This document shows positions 43,381 to 51,635 of a stretch of 64,000 nucleotides of DNA, one piece after another (within the stretch, counting starts at the first letter, position 1; the number at the start of each line of letters is the position of its first letter). The stretch spans positions 1-64,000 of the forward strand of contig NZ_WHTD01000010.1 of NCBI RefSeq assembly GCF_009379765.1, read 5' to 3'. The DNA comes from Actinophytocola sp. (GTDB lineage Bacteria > Actinomycetota > Actinomycetes > Mycobacteriales > Pseudonocardiaceae). A program made the translations under genes and the position numbers. The notes under the pieces are model-generated. The model saw only the letters and a program-made list of their open reading frames with translations. It made no database searches and was not told where the DNA came from.

Positions 43381-43756
43381 GGAGGTACTTCCTTCCATAG
43401 CCGACTGCTGCGCGCCAAGATTTCCCTGGGAGAGTTCAGACCGGGTTCCCAACGAGCCATGTTTGGGCTCGTCGTCGGATGGCCGTGTCCATGTGCCGCA
43501 CCCTGCTCAGCAGGTGCAGTTCGACGGTGGCACGCTGCGCGGATGAACCCGGCGCGAACCTGTGGGTAGTCGATCAGAGGTGACCGTGCTTCGCGTTGTC
43601 CTTCTGGCGGCCGCCCGAGCGAGCTGCCGCCGGGCGGGAACCGCAGCGGCTGGCCGACACAGGCAGTTCTATATAGTATATTGACGCGCATTGTCAAGGC
43701 CCCCACCCGGGCAAGCCGGTGGCGATGACATCGCTGCCTCCGGGCCAGGTAGTTGA
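43381..43756. promoter_or_regulatory. 376-base gap with a TATA-type palindrome (43669-43685)
   Basis: No gene is visible in this gap between the CoA ligase and CitE-like genes. CTATATAGTATATTGAC at 43669-43685 is A/T-rich with TATA-TAG-TATA symmetry in GC-rich surroundings, and is the likely promoter or operator of the Hyu operon. The roughly 290-base leader between it and the CoA ligase start is long for this window and could hold further control, but no known riboswitch was recognised. Confidence 0.55.
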
Positions 43757-44746
43757 TCAAACTCCCGCATGCGCCGTATCCTTGCGCGCTATCGCGTCGG
43801 CCCGCATCAAGATCAGGCGAGCCCGCTTGGCCGTGGGAATGTCGATCATCTTGCCGTCCAGCGTGGTCGACGCGCGCCCGCGCGACTCCGCCTCCTCGTA
43901 CGTGGTGATCACCCGGCGGGCATAGTCGATCTCGGCCTCATCGAGTGAGAACTCACGGTTGAGAATCGGGATCTGGCCTGGGTGAATGGCAGTGGACCCC
44001 TTGAAGCCGAACCGCTTGGCGTCGCGGATGGTCGATGCCCAGGCGTCCAGGTTGGTATAATCGGCCACATTTCCGAGCCGGCCATGGGCCTGAATTCCGG
44101 CGTGTGCCGCGACCATGACCATGCGAGCATTTCCGTAGAATCGCTCCTTGCCTTCGGCGGTCGGCTCGATTCCCAGCTCGAGCGTGACGTCTTCCGATCC
44201 GAATGTCATGGAAACGGTGCGCTCACTGGCCGTTGCAATCGACACCGCGTTCGTCAGCCCAACTGCGCTTTCCACCGGCAGGCCGAGCTGCAAGGTGCCG
44301 ATCGGAATGCCCGCCTTCAGTTCTCGCTCCGCGATCAGCGCATCAAGGATCGTGACCTCTCGGGCTGATTCCACCTTCGGGAAGAAGATGCCGGTCAGGC
44401 CATCACAAACCACCGCATCGAGGTCGCGGACCGCGAGTTCGAACGGCTTGTTGATGCGGACGAGAACGTCGGCTCCCCCGCGACCGACTTGTGGAATCGC
44501 CTCCCTGGCCATATCTCGCGCGGTGGCCTTTTCATCGTCGGGAACCGCATCCTCCAAGTCGAGCATCACCGCATCCGCCGCGCGCAGGTGCGCCTTCTCC
44601 ACGAAGCGCGGAACGTTCGCCGGCACGATGAGAGTTGACCTTCGAACGAGGGTCATGGCGTTCGCGACCCGCTCGGACCGGTACGCCACCTGCCGTCCCT
44701 CCCGACGCGACGCCCAACCGCTGTCTTGCCCGAGATCGTTCTGCAC
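43757..44746 (-). CDS. HpcH/HpaI aldolase or citrate lyase beta-type protein (CitE-like)
   Basis: A protein of about 329 residues. The TIM-barrel motifs are MTLVRRSTLIVPANVPRFVE, DAVMLDLEDAVPDDEKATAR (metal-binding Glu/Asp), IFFPKVESAREV, MTFGSEDVTLELGIEP and GFKGSTAIHPGQIPILNREF. Such enzymes cleave acyl-CoA beta-hydroxy or keto acids such as malyl-CoA or citramalyl-CoA. GTG 44746 is chosen because GGAGGG lies eight bases before it; ATG 44656 is an alternative that starts at the conserved core. It is separately transcribed, with a TATA-type element 30-44 bases upstream. It could split the CoA product made by the ligase next door. Confidence 0.87.
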   Translation of the reverse strand: MQNDLGQDSGWASRREGRQVAYRSERVANAMTLVRRSTLIVPANVPRFVEKAHLRAADAVMLDLEDAVPDDEKATARDMAREAIPQVGRGGADVLVRINKPFELAVRDLDAVVCDGLTGIFFPKVESAREVTILDALIAERELKAGIPIGTLQLGLPVESAVGLTNAVSIATASERTVSMTFGSEDVTLELGIEPTAEGKERFYGNARMVMVAAHAGIQAHGRLGNVADYTNLDAWASTIRDAKRFGFKGSTAIHPGQIPILNREFSLDEAEIDYARRVITTYEEAESRGRASTTLDGKMIDIPTAKRARLILMRADAIARKDTAHAGV

Positions 44747-44775
44747 GTAGAACCCTCCCATTTGATGTACTGTAA

Positions 44776-44790
44776 CTAGTATATTATAGC
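44776..44790. promoter_or_regulatory. TATA-type palindrome before the CitE-like gene
   Basis: CTAGTATATTATAGC has CTA/TAG ends and an A/T core, 30-44 bases before GTG 44746. Its TATATTATAGCG core is identical to that at 46146-46157 before Tct system 3, which supports a common binding protein. Just beyond it, 44854-44875 holds three direct GTCAGCGGTG units, probably a simple slippage repeat. Confidence 0.55.
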
Positions 44791-44869
44791 GGACCCTCGG
44801 TTCAGCTGAGTATTTGCCGGGACCGCGGGGCAGCCGCGGCCAGCGGTGGTCAGCGGTGGTCAGCGGTGG

Positions 44870-45438
44870 TCAGCGGCCGTCGTGCGCACCATGCCGAAGC
44901 CAGCCGAGGATGGTGCCCCGGTGCCGCTCCATCAGGCTGAGCAGGGCGTCCGGGTCTCTGGCCCTGGCGGCGGCGAGGATCGGCCGGTGCGCGGCGCTGG
45001 CGCTGCGCAGGCCCGGGCGGGTGCGCAGGTACCGGGACCGGTAGAGGTCCGAGGCGTCCCACGCCTGGCCGAAAATGCGGGTCAGGCTCGGCATGCCCGC
45101 GCTCTCGTACAGCGCGAAATGGAACGTGCGGTGTGCCGCGCCCCAGGAGGCCAGGTCGCCGGCCTGCTCGTGGTGGTGCATCTCGGTTAGCGCGGCGTTC
45201 ATCATGACCAGGGCCGCGGCGGTGATCTTGGGGGCGCCGACCCGCACCGCCTCGTCCTCCAGGATTTCCCGGAGCCGCTGCAGCTCCAGTAACTCCTCTT
45301 CGGTCAGCCGGGTGATCTGGTAGCCGTGGTGTGCGGTATAGCTGACCAGTCCCTCGCCCTCCAGCAGGCGCAGCGCGTCGCGCACCGGGATTCGGCTGAC
45401 CCCGTACTCGGCGGCCAGCTCCTCGCCAGGTGTCGACC
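44870..45438 (-). pseudogene. GntR (FCD) regulator, N-terminus lost by deletion
   Basis: The frame preserves the second half of the winged helix (GEELAAEYGVSRIPVRDALR and LLEGEGLVSY) and the full FCD domain (LQRLREILEDEAVRVGAP, AHRTFHFALYESAGMPSLTR, HRPILAAARARDPDALLSLM). The first 25 or so residues are missing. Upstream the frame runs into permease sequence of a different frame at about 45430-45440. An artificial start at 45490 would give a chimeric N-terminus. It is probably non-functional as a DNA binder, although the effector domain is intact. Confidence 0.75.
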
Positions 45439-45962
45439 CGACCGGCGCCCATGACTCGCGCGATGACCACGAGATCGCGGTCGACCGCACGGGTTCCCCT
45501 GAACGTCACGAAGAAGACGATGAAGAAGACCATCAGCGCGACGAGCATGACCTTGGCCGAGATGCCGACGCTGAACACGAGCACGAACAGCGGGGCCAGC
45601 GCGACCTTCGGCAACGCATAGAACGGCAGGATGATCGGCTCGAGGATGTCGCCGAGAACCCTGGACCAGCCCAGCACGAAGCCGACCAGCGCGCCGAGCG
45701 CGAACCCGACGACCGTCTCGGTGAGCGTGACGCCGAGCGCCGTCCACAGTGCACCGTCGCGGATCCACCGGACGATCTGCTCGACGATGGCGTCCGGCGA
45801 GCTGGTCCAGAAGTCGGTGCCGAACCAGGTCGCCACCAGCTGCCAGGCCGCCAGCAACCCGACGATGACCGCGGTTTGCATGGTCAGGAGTAGTCCGGGA
45901 GGCCGCCTGGCGCTCCCGGTCGGGCCGGCCCTGTCGACTGTCGTCGTCGATGCCACGCTCAC
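45430..45962 (-). pseudogene. 5' part of an SsuC/TauC-type ABC permease, truncated
   Basis: Starts at GTG 45962 or 45956 (VASTTTVDRAGPTGSARRPP) and encodes the first helices of a nitrate/sulfonate-type permease (MQTAVIVGLLAAWQLVATWF, LTETVVGFALGALVGFVLGW, PFYALPKVALAPLFVLVFSV) as far as the coupling loop RDLVVIARVMGAGRVDTW. There it is joined to the GntR remnant. About 100 residues and any linked ATPase or binding protein genes are gone. An AATATATGATATT palindrome lies 53 bases upstream. Confidence 0.75.
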
Positions 45963-46014
45963 CCTGCCAACTACTCGCCGGTGCCCGCATCGTTCGATGG
46001 AGCACGGTTGCGCG

Positions 46015-46027
46015 AATATATGATATT
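46015..46027. promoter_or_regulatory. Perfect TATA-type palindrome before the truncated permease
   Basis: AATATATGATATT has perfect five-base arms around ATG, 53-65 bases before the permease start. It is the cleanest symmetrical member of the A/T-rich element family in this island. Confidence 0.55.
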
Positions 46028-46142
46028 GAAAACTAGGCGTCAACGGCCTAATTCTGCAAACCTGACGAGCCATCCTGGCGCCGGGCCCGCCCACTTGGCG
46101 CAGGTCATCCCGGTAGACACGCTCTTGTTTCGGCAACCTGGT

Positions 46143-46157
46143 CGATATATTATAGCG
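46143..46157. promoter_or_regulatory. TATA-type element before Tct system 3
   Basis: CGATATATTATAGCG, 104-118 bases before the tctC start at 46261, shares its TATATTATAGCG core with the element at 44776. The two elements at 46015 and 46143 face opposite genes from one 300-base intergenic region that has no gene of its own. Confidence 0.55.
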
Positions 46158-46260
46158 CCTGTACGTCAGTCCTGCCCGTCGCTGCCTATCCCGAGAGCAC
46201 TCATCGACGAGCACGGACCGCACCAGTACTACCCAGGGGCGAGTGTTGGGAGTTCGGTCG

Positions 46261-47292
46261 ATGGGCGTTCGCAGCACGACGAGGTGTTTGCTGGCCGCGA
46301 CGGCCTTGGTCGCACTGACCGCCGGGTGCGCGAACGGCGGCGGTGGGGGTGGCGCGCCGAAGGCCGGGGCACTGCCCGCCAATCCGGACGGCTACCCCGA
46401 CAGCGAGATCACGCTCCGGCTGCCCGCGCCCGGTAGCCAGACCGAGGCCCTCGGCCGAAGCCTCGTCGAGAACGGCATGTCCGAGCTGTCGCCTGTGCAG
46501 GTCCGGGTCGATCCGCTGCCCAACGGCGGCACCGACGACTCCGCGTCCTCGGTGGTGCACGACCCCCGGGTGCGCGACGGGCACCTGGTCACCATGATCA
46601 CGAACTCGACCGTGGCGAGCACGGCGATCGGCGCCGCCCCGTTCGCCTTCGATGACATGCAGGGCGTGGCCAGGCTCGCCTCGCAGCCGCTGGGCTTCGC
46701 GGTCCGGGCCGACTCGCCGTGGCAGACTCTCGACGACCTGGTGCAGGCGGCGCGGCAGGACGCCACCAAGATCAGGGTCGGCCTGTCCGGCACGGCCGGC
46801 GGCTTCATCCACATCGCGGCGATCCAGCTGAACAAGGCGATCGGCGCCGACGGCGACTTCGCCATCGTGCCGCACAAGACCTCCGGCGAGTCCACGCTGA
46901 CGCTGCTCGGCGGCGGCGTCGAGATCGCCATCGGCATCGCGTCCGGGCTCACCCAGCAGGCCGAGGCCGGCAAGATCCGCATCCTGGCCACGATGGGCGC
47001 CGAGCGCACCGCGGACGCGCCGGACGTGCCCACCCTGAAGGAGTCCGGCTACGACCTCGTGGTCGAGAACCAGATGCAGGTGGTCACCGGACGCGACGTA
47101 CCGGCGGACAAGGTGGCGTGGCTGAGCAAGCTCGTCACCGAGTCGGTGGGGGTCAAGGCCGCCCAGGACGCCATGGTGAAGCTCGGCTGGACCCCCGCGC
47201 CGCTCGACGCCGCCGCGACCCAGGAAGCAATGCGGACCGCGTTCGACGACGCTCGCGACCTCGGCGAGCAGCTCGGCCTCATCTCCAAGTAG
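46261..47292 (+). CDS. tctC: Tripartite tricarboxylate transporter binding lipoprotein, system 3 (TctC)
   Basis: A 343-residue lipoprotein (lipobox ALTAGCANGG followed by a Gly-rich linker). Family features are YPDSEITLRLPAPGSQTEAL, TMITNSTVASTAIGAAPFAF and LASQPLGFAVRADSPWQTLD. The usual PGGGVD loop is changed to PAPGSQTEA, so ligand recognition may differ from systems 1 and 2. ATG 46261 is preferred over GTG 46243 because GGGAG is better placed. It heads the third tctCBA set. Confidence 0.87.
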   Translation: MGVRSTTRCLLAATALVALTAGCANGGGGGGAPKAGALPANPDGYPDSEITLRLPAPGSQTEALGRSLVENGMSELSPVQVRVDPLPNGGTDDSASSVVHDPRVRDGHLVTMITNSTVASTAIGAAPFAFDDMQGVARLASQPLGFAVRADSPWQTLDDLVQAARQDATKIRVGLSGTAGGFIHIAAIQLNKAIGADGDFAIVPHKTSGESTLTLLGGGVEIAIGIASGLTQQAEAGKIRILATMGAERTADAPDVPTLKESGYDLVVENQMQVVTGRDVPADKVAWLSKLVTESVGVKAAQDAMVKLGWTPAPLDAAATQEAMRTAFDDARDLGEQLGLISK

Positions 47293-47324
47293 GGCACCGG
47301 TCCTTCGGTCAGGGAGGAGTGTGG

Positions 47325-47828
47325 ATGCGCAGCCGCGCCGACCTCGCGCCGGGCATCGTCCTGCTCGCGTTCGGCATCTGGGTGATCGTCGAGAGCCGGA
47401 ACATCAGCTACACCAACCTGATCGGCAACGACCCGCTCACCCCGGCCACGGTGCCGACCGCGCTCGGCGTGTTGCTGTCCGTGCTGAGCATCGGGCTGAT
47501 AGTGCGGTCGCTGGTCTGGCGGCCGACGACGGTGTCCACTGAGGACAGCTCGGACCCGGTGGCCGAGGCCGTGCCGCGTGGGCGCGCGGCACAGGTCGTC
47601 CTCGCGATCGTCGTGTGTGTCGGCTACGCGGTGCTGCTCCCCCGCCTCGGCTTCGTCATCACCACCCCGCTGCTGGTCGCCGCGCTGATCGCGGTGGCGG
47701 TGGGCCGCGAGCGCCCGGTCGTCACCGCGCTCATCGCGATCATGCTGCCGGCCGCCTGCTACCTGCTGTTCATCGAGGCGCTCGGCCTGGACCTGCCCGT
47801 GTGGCCGGGCGCCGGGCCGATGCCATGA
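47325..47828 (+). CDS. tctB: Tripartite tricarboxylate transporter small subunit, system 3 (TctB)
   Basis: A 167-residue membrane protein with four helices (LAPGIVLLAFGIWVIVES, VLAIVVCVGYAVLLPRLGFV) and an N-terminal half in which the usual GPGFFP motif is altered to PLTPATVPTALGVLL. GGGAGGAG precedes ATG 47325. Its stop codon overlaps the first ATG of the start-site repeat block. Confidence 0.84.
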   Translation: MRSRADLAPGIVLLAFGIWVIVESRNISYTNLIGNDPLTPATVPTALGVLLSVLSIGLIVRSLVWRPTTVSTEDSSDPVAEAVPRGRAAQVVLAIVVCVGYAVLLPRLGFVITTPLLVAALIAVAVGRERPVVTALIAIMLPAACYLLFIEALGLDLPVWPGAGPMP

Positions 47829-47973
47829 GACAGCGTGCGAGCGAACCAATGTCACAGGGCAACCGCGAGCGACGCGACCGAGCCCGCGAGGGGGAGTTCG
47901 TGAGCGAGCGTGCGAGCGAACCATCAACACAGGGCGACCGCGAGCGGCTCGACCGAGCCCGCGAGGGGGGGTC
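47825..47973 (+). repeat. Tandem start-site repeat, two units of 75 and 74 bases
   Basis: Second location of the element seen at 26560-26694. Unit one (47825-47899) starts with an ATGA that overlaps the tctB stop; unit two (47900-47973) starts with GTG and ends in GGGGGGGTC, which is the ribosome site of tctA at 47974. The unit bodies share CAGGGCGACCGCGAGCGGCT with the other locus. Both loci lie exactly at a junction between two co-directional genes. Confidence 0.8.
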
Positions 47974-49530
47974 ATGAGCTACTTCCTCGACGGGCTGGCG
48001 GCCTCGGTCACCCCGTTCTCCTTGCTGGTCATCATCATCGGCGTGCTGTGGGGCATGGTCGTCGGCGCGCTGCCCGGGCTCGGGCTGGTCATCGCGGTCA
48101 CGCTGGCGCTGCCGTTCACCTACTCGATGAGCGTCTCGGACGCGTTGCTCCTGCTGGTGGCGACGGCGGCCGGCGCCCAGTTCGGCAACGGGGTCACGGC
48201 CATCACCGTGGGCATTCCCGGGTCCCCGTCCGCCGTGCTGACCGTGGTCGAGGGCTACGCGATGTTCAAACGCGGTGAGGGTGGCGAGGCGCTGTTCCTC
48301 AACCTGGTCGCCGCGTTCATCGGGCAGGTGCTCGGCGCCGTCGGCTTCGTGCTGCTGATCGTCCCGCTCGCCGCCGTCGCGCCGAACTTCCTGGCCCCGG
48401 AGATGTTCGCGCTGACCGTGATCGGGCTCCTCGCGGTCGCGACGCTCACCGCGGGCGACACGCTGAAGGGCATCTCGGCACTGGTGGTCGGGCTGATCTT
48501 CGGCACCGTGGGGGCCGACCCGGTGGCCAGTGTCCCCCGGTTCGTCCTCGGCATCCAGGAAAACTACCGCGGCCTGGACATCGTCGCGGTCACCGTCGGG
48601 CTGCTGGGTCTCGGCGAGCTGCTGCACCAGCTGTACACCGGCACCTTCGCGAGGTCCGGGGCCACGTCGGCCGCCGCCGCCAAGGCGCACGCGAAGCAGG
48701 CGCCACAACGGCTGCGGGTGTGGGCGCCGCTGAGCAGCCTGCCGCCGGTACTCGTGGCCGCGGCGTTCGGCTGCGTGGTCGCCTTCTTCATCGGCGTGAT
48801 CCCCGGCCTCGGCGCCACCGCCGCGACGTTCATCGTGTACCAGCAGCTCCGGCTGGTCGCCCGCAGACCGGATGAGCTCGGCAAGGGGTCGCGGGAGGGT
48901 CTGGTCGCGCAGAACACCGCGGACAACGCCGTGGTCGGCGGGGAGCTCGTGCCGACGCTCGGGCTCGGCATCCCCGGATCCGGCAGCATGGCCGTGCTGA
49001 TGGGAGCGCTGGTACTGCAAGGGATCGAGCCGGGGCCCAACGTCCTGCAGACCAGGCCCGAGCTCACCGGAACGGTGGCCGCGGGCCTGGTCATCGCCGG
49101 CCTGTTCCTGCTCCCGCTCGGCTGGGCGTTCTCCTACTACGCGTTCCAGCTGACCCGGGTGTGGCCGGCGGCCATCTTCAGCGGCGGCATCAGCCTGATC
49201 CTGCTCGGCGCGTTCGCCGCCGAGGGCCGCATCTTCGACATCTACATGATCATCCTGTTCGGCGTGGTCGGGTTCCTCCTGCGCAGGTTCGACTTCCCCG
49301 TCGCCGCGACCGCGATCGGGTTCGTCCTCAGTGGACTTCTGGAGACCAACTTCCGGCACGGCGTGCTGATCACCGAGGGCAGCATCGGTGCCTTCTTCTC
49401 CCGGCCCATCACGCTGATCCTGCTGCTGTTCGCCGCCGGGATGCTCGTGCAGCAGTGGTTCTGGAACCGGCGACGGACCCGGCGGCGGAAGGACGCCCCG
49501 GAGACCACCGAATCCCCTGTGACCAAGTGA
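47974..49530 (+). CDS. tctA: Tripartite tricarboxylate transporter large permease, system 3 (TctA)
   Basis: A 518-residue permease with GALPGLGLVIAVTLALPFTY, FGNGVTAITVGIPGSPSAVL and LGLGIPGSGSMAVLMGALVL. The YYGAMYGG motif of the other two systems is replaced by ATAAGAQFGNGV, making this the most divergent of the three TctA proteins. Translation probably starts at ATG 47974, directly after the repeat block. Confidence 0.9.
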   Translation: MSYFLDGLAASVTPFSLLVIIIGVLWGMVVGALPGLGLVIAVTLALPFTYSMSVSDALLLLVATAAGAQFGNGVTAITVGIPGSPSAVLTVVEGYAMFKRGEGGEALFLNLVAAFIGQVLGAVGFVLLIVPLAAVAPNFLAPEMFALTVIGLLAVATLTAGDTLKGISALVVGLIFGTVGADPVASVPRFVLGIQENYRGLDIVAVTVGLLGLGELLHQLYTGTFARSGATSAAAAKAHAKQAPQRLRVWAPLSSLPPVLVAAAFGCVVAFFIGVIPGLGATAATFIVYQQLRLVARRPDELGKGSREGLVAQNTADNAVVGGELVPTLGLGIPGSGSMAVLMGALVLQGIEPGPNVLQTRPELTGTVAAGLVIAGLFLLPLGWAFSYYAFQLTRVWPAAIFSGGISLILLGAFAAEGRIFDIYMIILFGVVGFLLRRFDFPVAATAIGFVLSGLLETNFRHGVLITEGSIGAFFSRPITLILLLFAAGMLVQQWFWNRRRTRRRKDAPETTESPVTK

Positions 49531-49547
49531 CCGGAAGGCTGGTATCA

Positions 49548-50396
49548 ATGCCCGTCATCGAGACAAGCGACGCGTGCACGATGTACTACTCCGAGGAGTG
49601 TCATGCCGACCCCTGGGGCCCGGAGCCGGAGACCGTGCTGCTGGTACACGGCATGGCCGAGTCGTCCCGCTCATGGACGGCGTGGGTGCCGCACCTGTCC
49701 AGGCGGTACCGGGTGGTCCGGGTCGACCTGCCAGGCTTCGACCGGTCCACAGTGGACATCGAGACCTACGACTTCTCGATCGCGTCGCTGGCCACGGAGC
49801 TCGCCAACTTCCTCGCCGTGACCGGGTGGGAGTCCGCGCACATCGTCGGCGCCAAGCTCGGCGGCAGCATCTCCCTCGACTTCGCCTCCCGGTTCCCGGA
49901 GCGCACCCGCAGCGTCACCGCACTGACCGGTCCACTGTGGGCGGAGGGCAACGGGCGCATCTCGCACCAGCCGGACATCCCCGGCAAGGTGACCGCCGCC
50001 GGCACCGAGCAGTGGGCCGGCGAGACCATGGGCTACCGGCTCGGCTCGGGTGTCTCGGACGCGCAGCGGGAGTGGTGGGCCAAGCTGATGGGCGCCACGA
50101 ACAAGGACCTCGTCGCCAGGGCGGCCAGCCGCAACGCCGGCCTCGACCTACGACCGCGGCTGGCGCTGATCCGGGCCAAGGCGCTGATGATCACCAGCCA
50201 GGCCAGCAGGCTCGCCAACGGCCCCTCCCGAGACCTGTGGAACGCAGAGATCCACGACAACTACGGCTTCCTGGTCCTCCCGGTCGACGGCTACCACATC
50301 GCGGCGGCGATCCCCGACCTGTGCGCCGACATCGTGGCCGCCTTCATCGGCGGCGCCTCCCCCACCGAACTGGCTCAGATGGACGTCCGGGTCTGA
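49548..50396 (+). CDS. Alpha/beta hydrolase-fold protein with Lys at the nucleophile position
   Basis: A 282-residue alpha/beta hydrolase-fold protein: oxyanion strand VLLVHGMAESSRSWTAWVPH, then the nucleophile elbow HIVGAKLGGSISL, where G-x-S-x-G has become G-A-K-L-G. The catalytic His region is PVDGYHIAAAIPDL. It follows tctA by 17 bases with GGAAGG before ATG 49548. It is similar to the protein at 16230-17063, which has His instead of Ser. The shared loss of Ser at the same place in two transport-linked paralogues argues for a real functional subgroup, not random decay. Confidence 0.82.
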   Translation: MPVIETSDACTMYYSEECHADPWGPEPETVLLVHGMAESSRSWTAWVPHLSRRYRVVRVDLPGFDRSTVDIETYDFSIASLATELANFLAVTGWESAHIVGAKLGGSISLDFASRFPERTRSVTALTGPLWAEGNGRISHQPDIPGKVTAAGTEQWAGETMGYRLGSGVSDAQREWWAKLMGATNKDLVARAASRNAGLDLRPRLALIRAKALMITSQASRLANGPSRDLWNAEIHDNYGFLVLPVDGYHIAAAIPDLCADIVAAFIGGASPTELAQMDVRV

Positions 50397-50622
50397 CGCC
50401 ACCCCGCGGGGCTGAACTCGTGCCGTAGCTCACGCCGGCCACCTACTGGCAACCGGCAGTTGCCACGCTCCGGCGCCCAACCGGCCGGACCGCGAGTCCC
50501 CGCAGCAGCCGAGAGCGCCCGGCGAAGCCGGCCTTGACCAGGCAGGGAGTCATCGATACTCGCAATGCATGACGAGTGATGCTATATCATAGACTCAACG
50601 CTTCGTCGGCTCTGGAGGTCAC
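50397..50622. promoter_or_regulatory. Intergenic region with a TATA-type palindrome at 50582-50592
   Basis: CTATATCATAG (perfect four-base arms around ATC) lies 31-41 bases before the GTG of the first luciferase-like gene. The rest of the gap has no gene that I can support. Confidence 0.5.
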
Positions 50623-51627
50623 GTGGAAGTCGGCTTTCACCTGGGCCCGGTGGTACTCACCGGAACGGACCTCGGTACCCAGTGGCGCGAGCACATCGAT
50701 CAGGTCGCCGCCGCGGCCGACCACGGCTTCGGCTTCTTCTCGGTCGGCACGCATTTCGCCGTGCATCCGTTCCAATACTTCAACATCTACCCGTGGCTGG
50801 CCCGGCTGACCGCGGCCGCGCCCGAGCTGACCGTGGTGTCCTCGGTGGTGCTGGTGCCGCTGGCCAACCCGCTGGAGGTGGCCGAGCAGGTGGCCACGCT
50901 CGACGTGCTCAGCGGGGGCCGGTTCCGGTTCGGCTGCGGGCTGGGCTACCGACCGGTCGAGTTCGACATGTTCGAGACCAGCCTGCGCCACCGCGCGGCC
51001 AGGTTCACCGAGGCGCTCGAGGTGATGCGCCGGCTGTGGGCCGAGGACACGGTCACTCACCACGGCCGGTTCTTCCACTTCGACGAGGTGCGCCCCGGAG
51101 TCCGGCCGGTGCAGGACCCGCACCCGCCGGTCTGGATCGCCACCAACTCCGAGCCGGCCACCCGGCGCGCGGCCACGGTTGGCGACGCCCCGTTCTGGAG
51201 CCCGTTCCTTGGCGGCGAGGCGCTGCGCCGGCACCACGAGCTGCACGAGCGGACCCGGCGCGAGCACGGCCGACCGGCACCGGCCGAGGTGCCGATCGCC
51301 AGGGAGTTCTCCATCGGGCGGACCAGAGCCCAGGCGATCGAGGACGGCCGGGCCGGCATGATCCGCAAGTGGGAGGTCTACGCCGAGCACGGCCTGCAGG
51401 ACTCGCTGTCCGAGAAGGACAAGGAGCTGACCGGCGACTTCGAGGAGATGGCCAGGGAGACGTTCATCCTCGGCGATCCCGGTGAGTGCGCCGAGGAGAT
51501 CGCCAGGTACGGCGAGGAGTTCGGGATCACCCACATGAAGCTGCGGGTGCAGTACCCGGGCATGCCGCACGACAAGGTGATGGAACGCATCGCGCTGACC
51601 GGCGCGGTCATCGAGCGGCTGCGCTGA
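50623..51627 (+). CDS. Luciferase-like flavin-dependent monooxygenase (LLM class)
   Basis: A 334-residue F420 or FMN-dependent oxidoreductase of the bacterial luciferase fold. Features are VEVGFHLGPVVLTGTDLGTQ at the start, TVVSSVVLVPLANPLEVAEQ, ATLDVLSGGRFRFGCGLGYR and HHGRFFHFDEVRPGVRPVQD. GTG 50623 follows GGAGG. The enzyme probably oxidises a small organic substrate with reduced flavin. It starts a two-gene plus-strand unit that faces a minus-strand AtuA unit. Confidence 0.85.
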   Translation: MEVGFHLGPVVLTGTDLGTQWREHIDQVAAAADHGFGFFSVGTHFAVHPFQYFNIYPWLARLTAAAPELTVVSSVVLVPLANPLEVAEQVATLDVLSGGRFRFGCGLGYRPVEFDMFETSLRHRAARFTEALEVMRRLWAEDTVTHHGRFFHFDEVRPGVRPVQDPHPPVWIATNSEPATRRAATVGDAPFWSPFLGGEALRRHHELHERTRREHGRPAPAEVPIAREFSIGRTRAQAIEDGRAGMIRKWEVYAEHGLQDSLSEKDKELTGDFEEMARETFILGDPGECAEEIARYGEEFGITHMKLRVQYPGMPHDKVMERIALTGAVIERLR

Positions 51628-51635
51628 GGAGTCGT

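Noticed and set aside
44854..44875. Direct GTCAGCGGTG repeats as a CRISPR or regulatory array
   Set aside because: The units are adjacent, without spacers, and only about three copies exist; simple slippage explains them.
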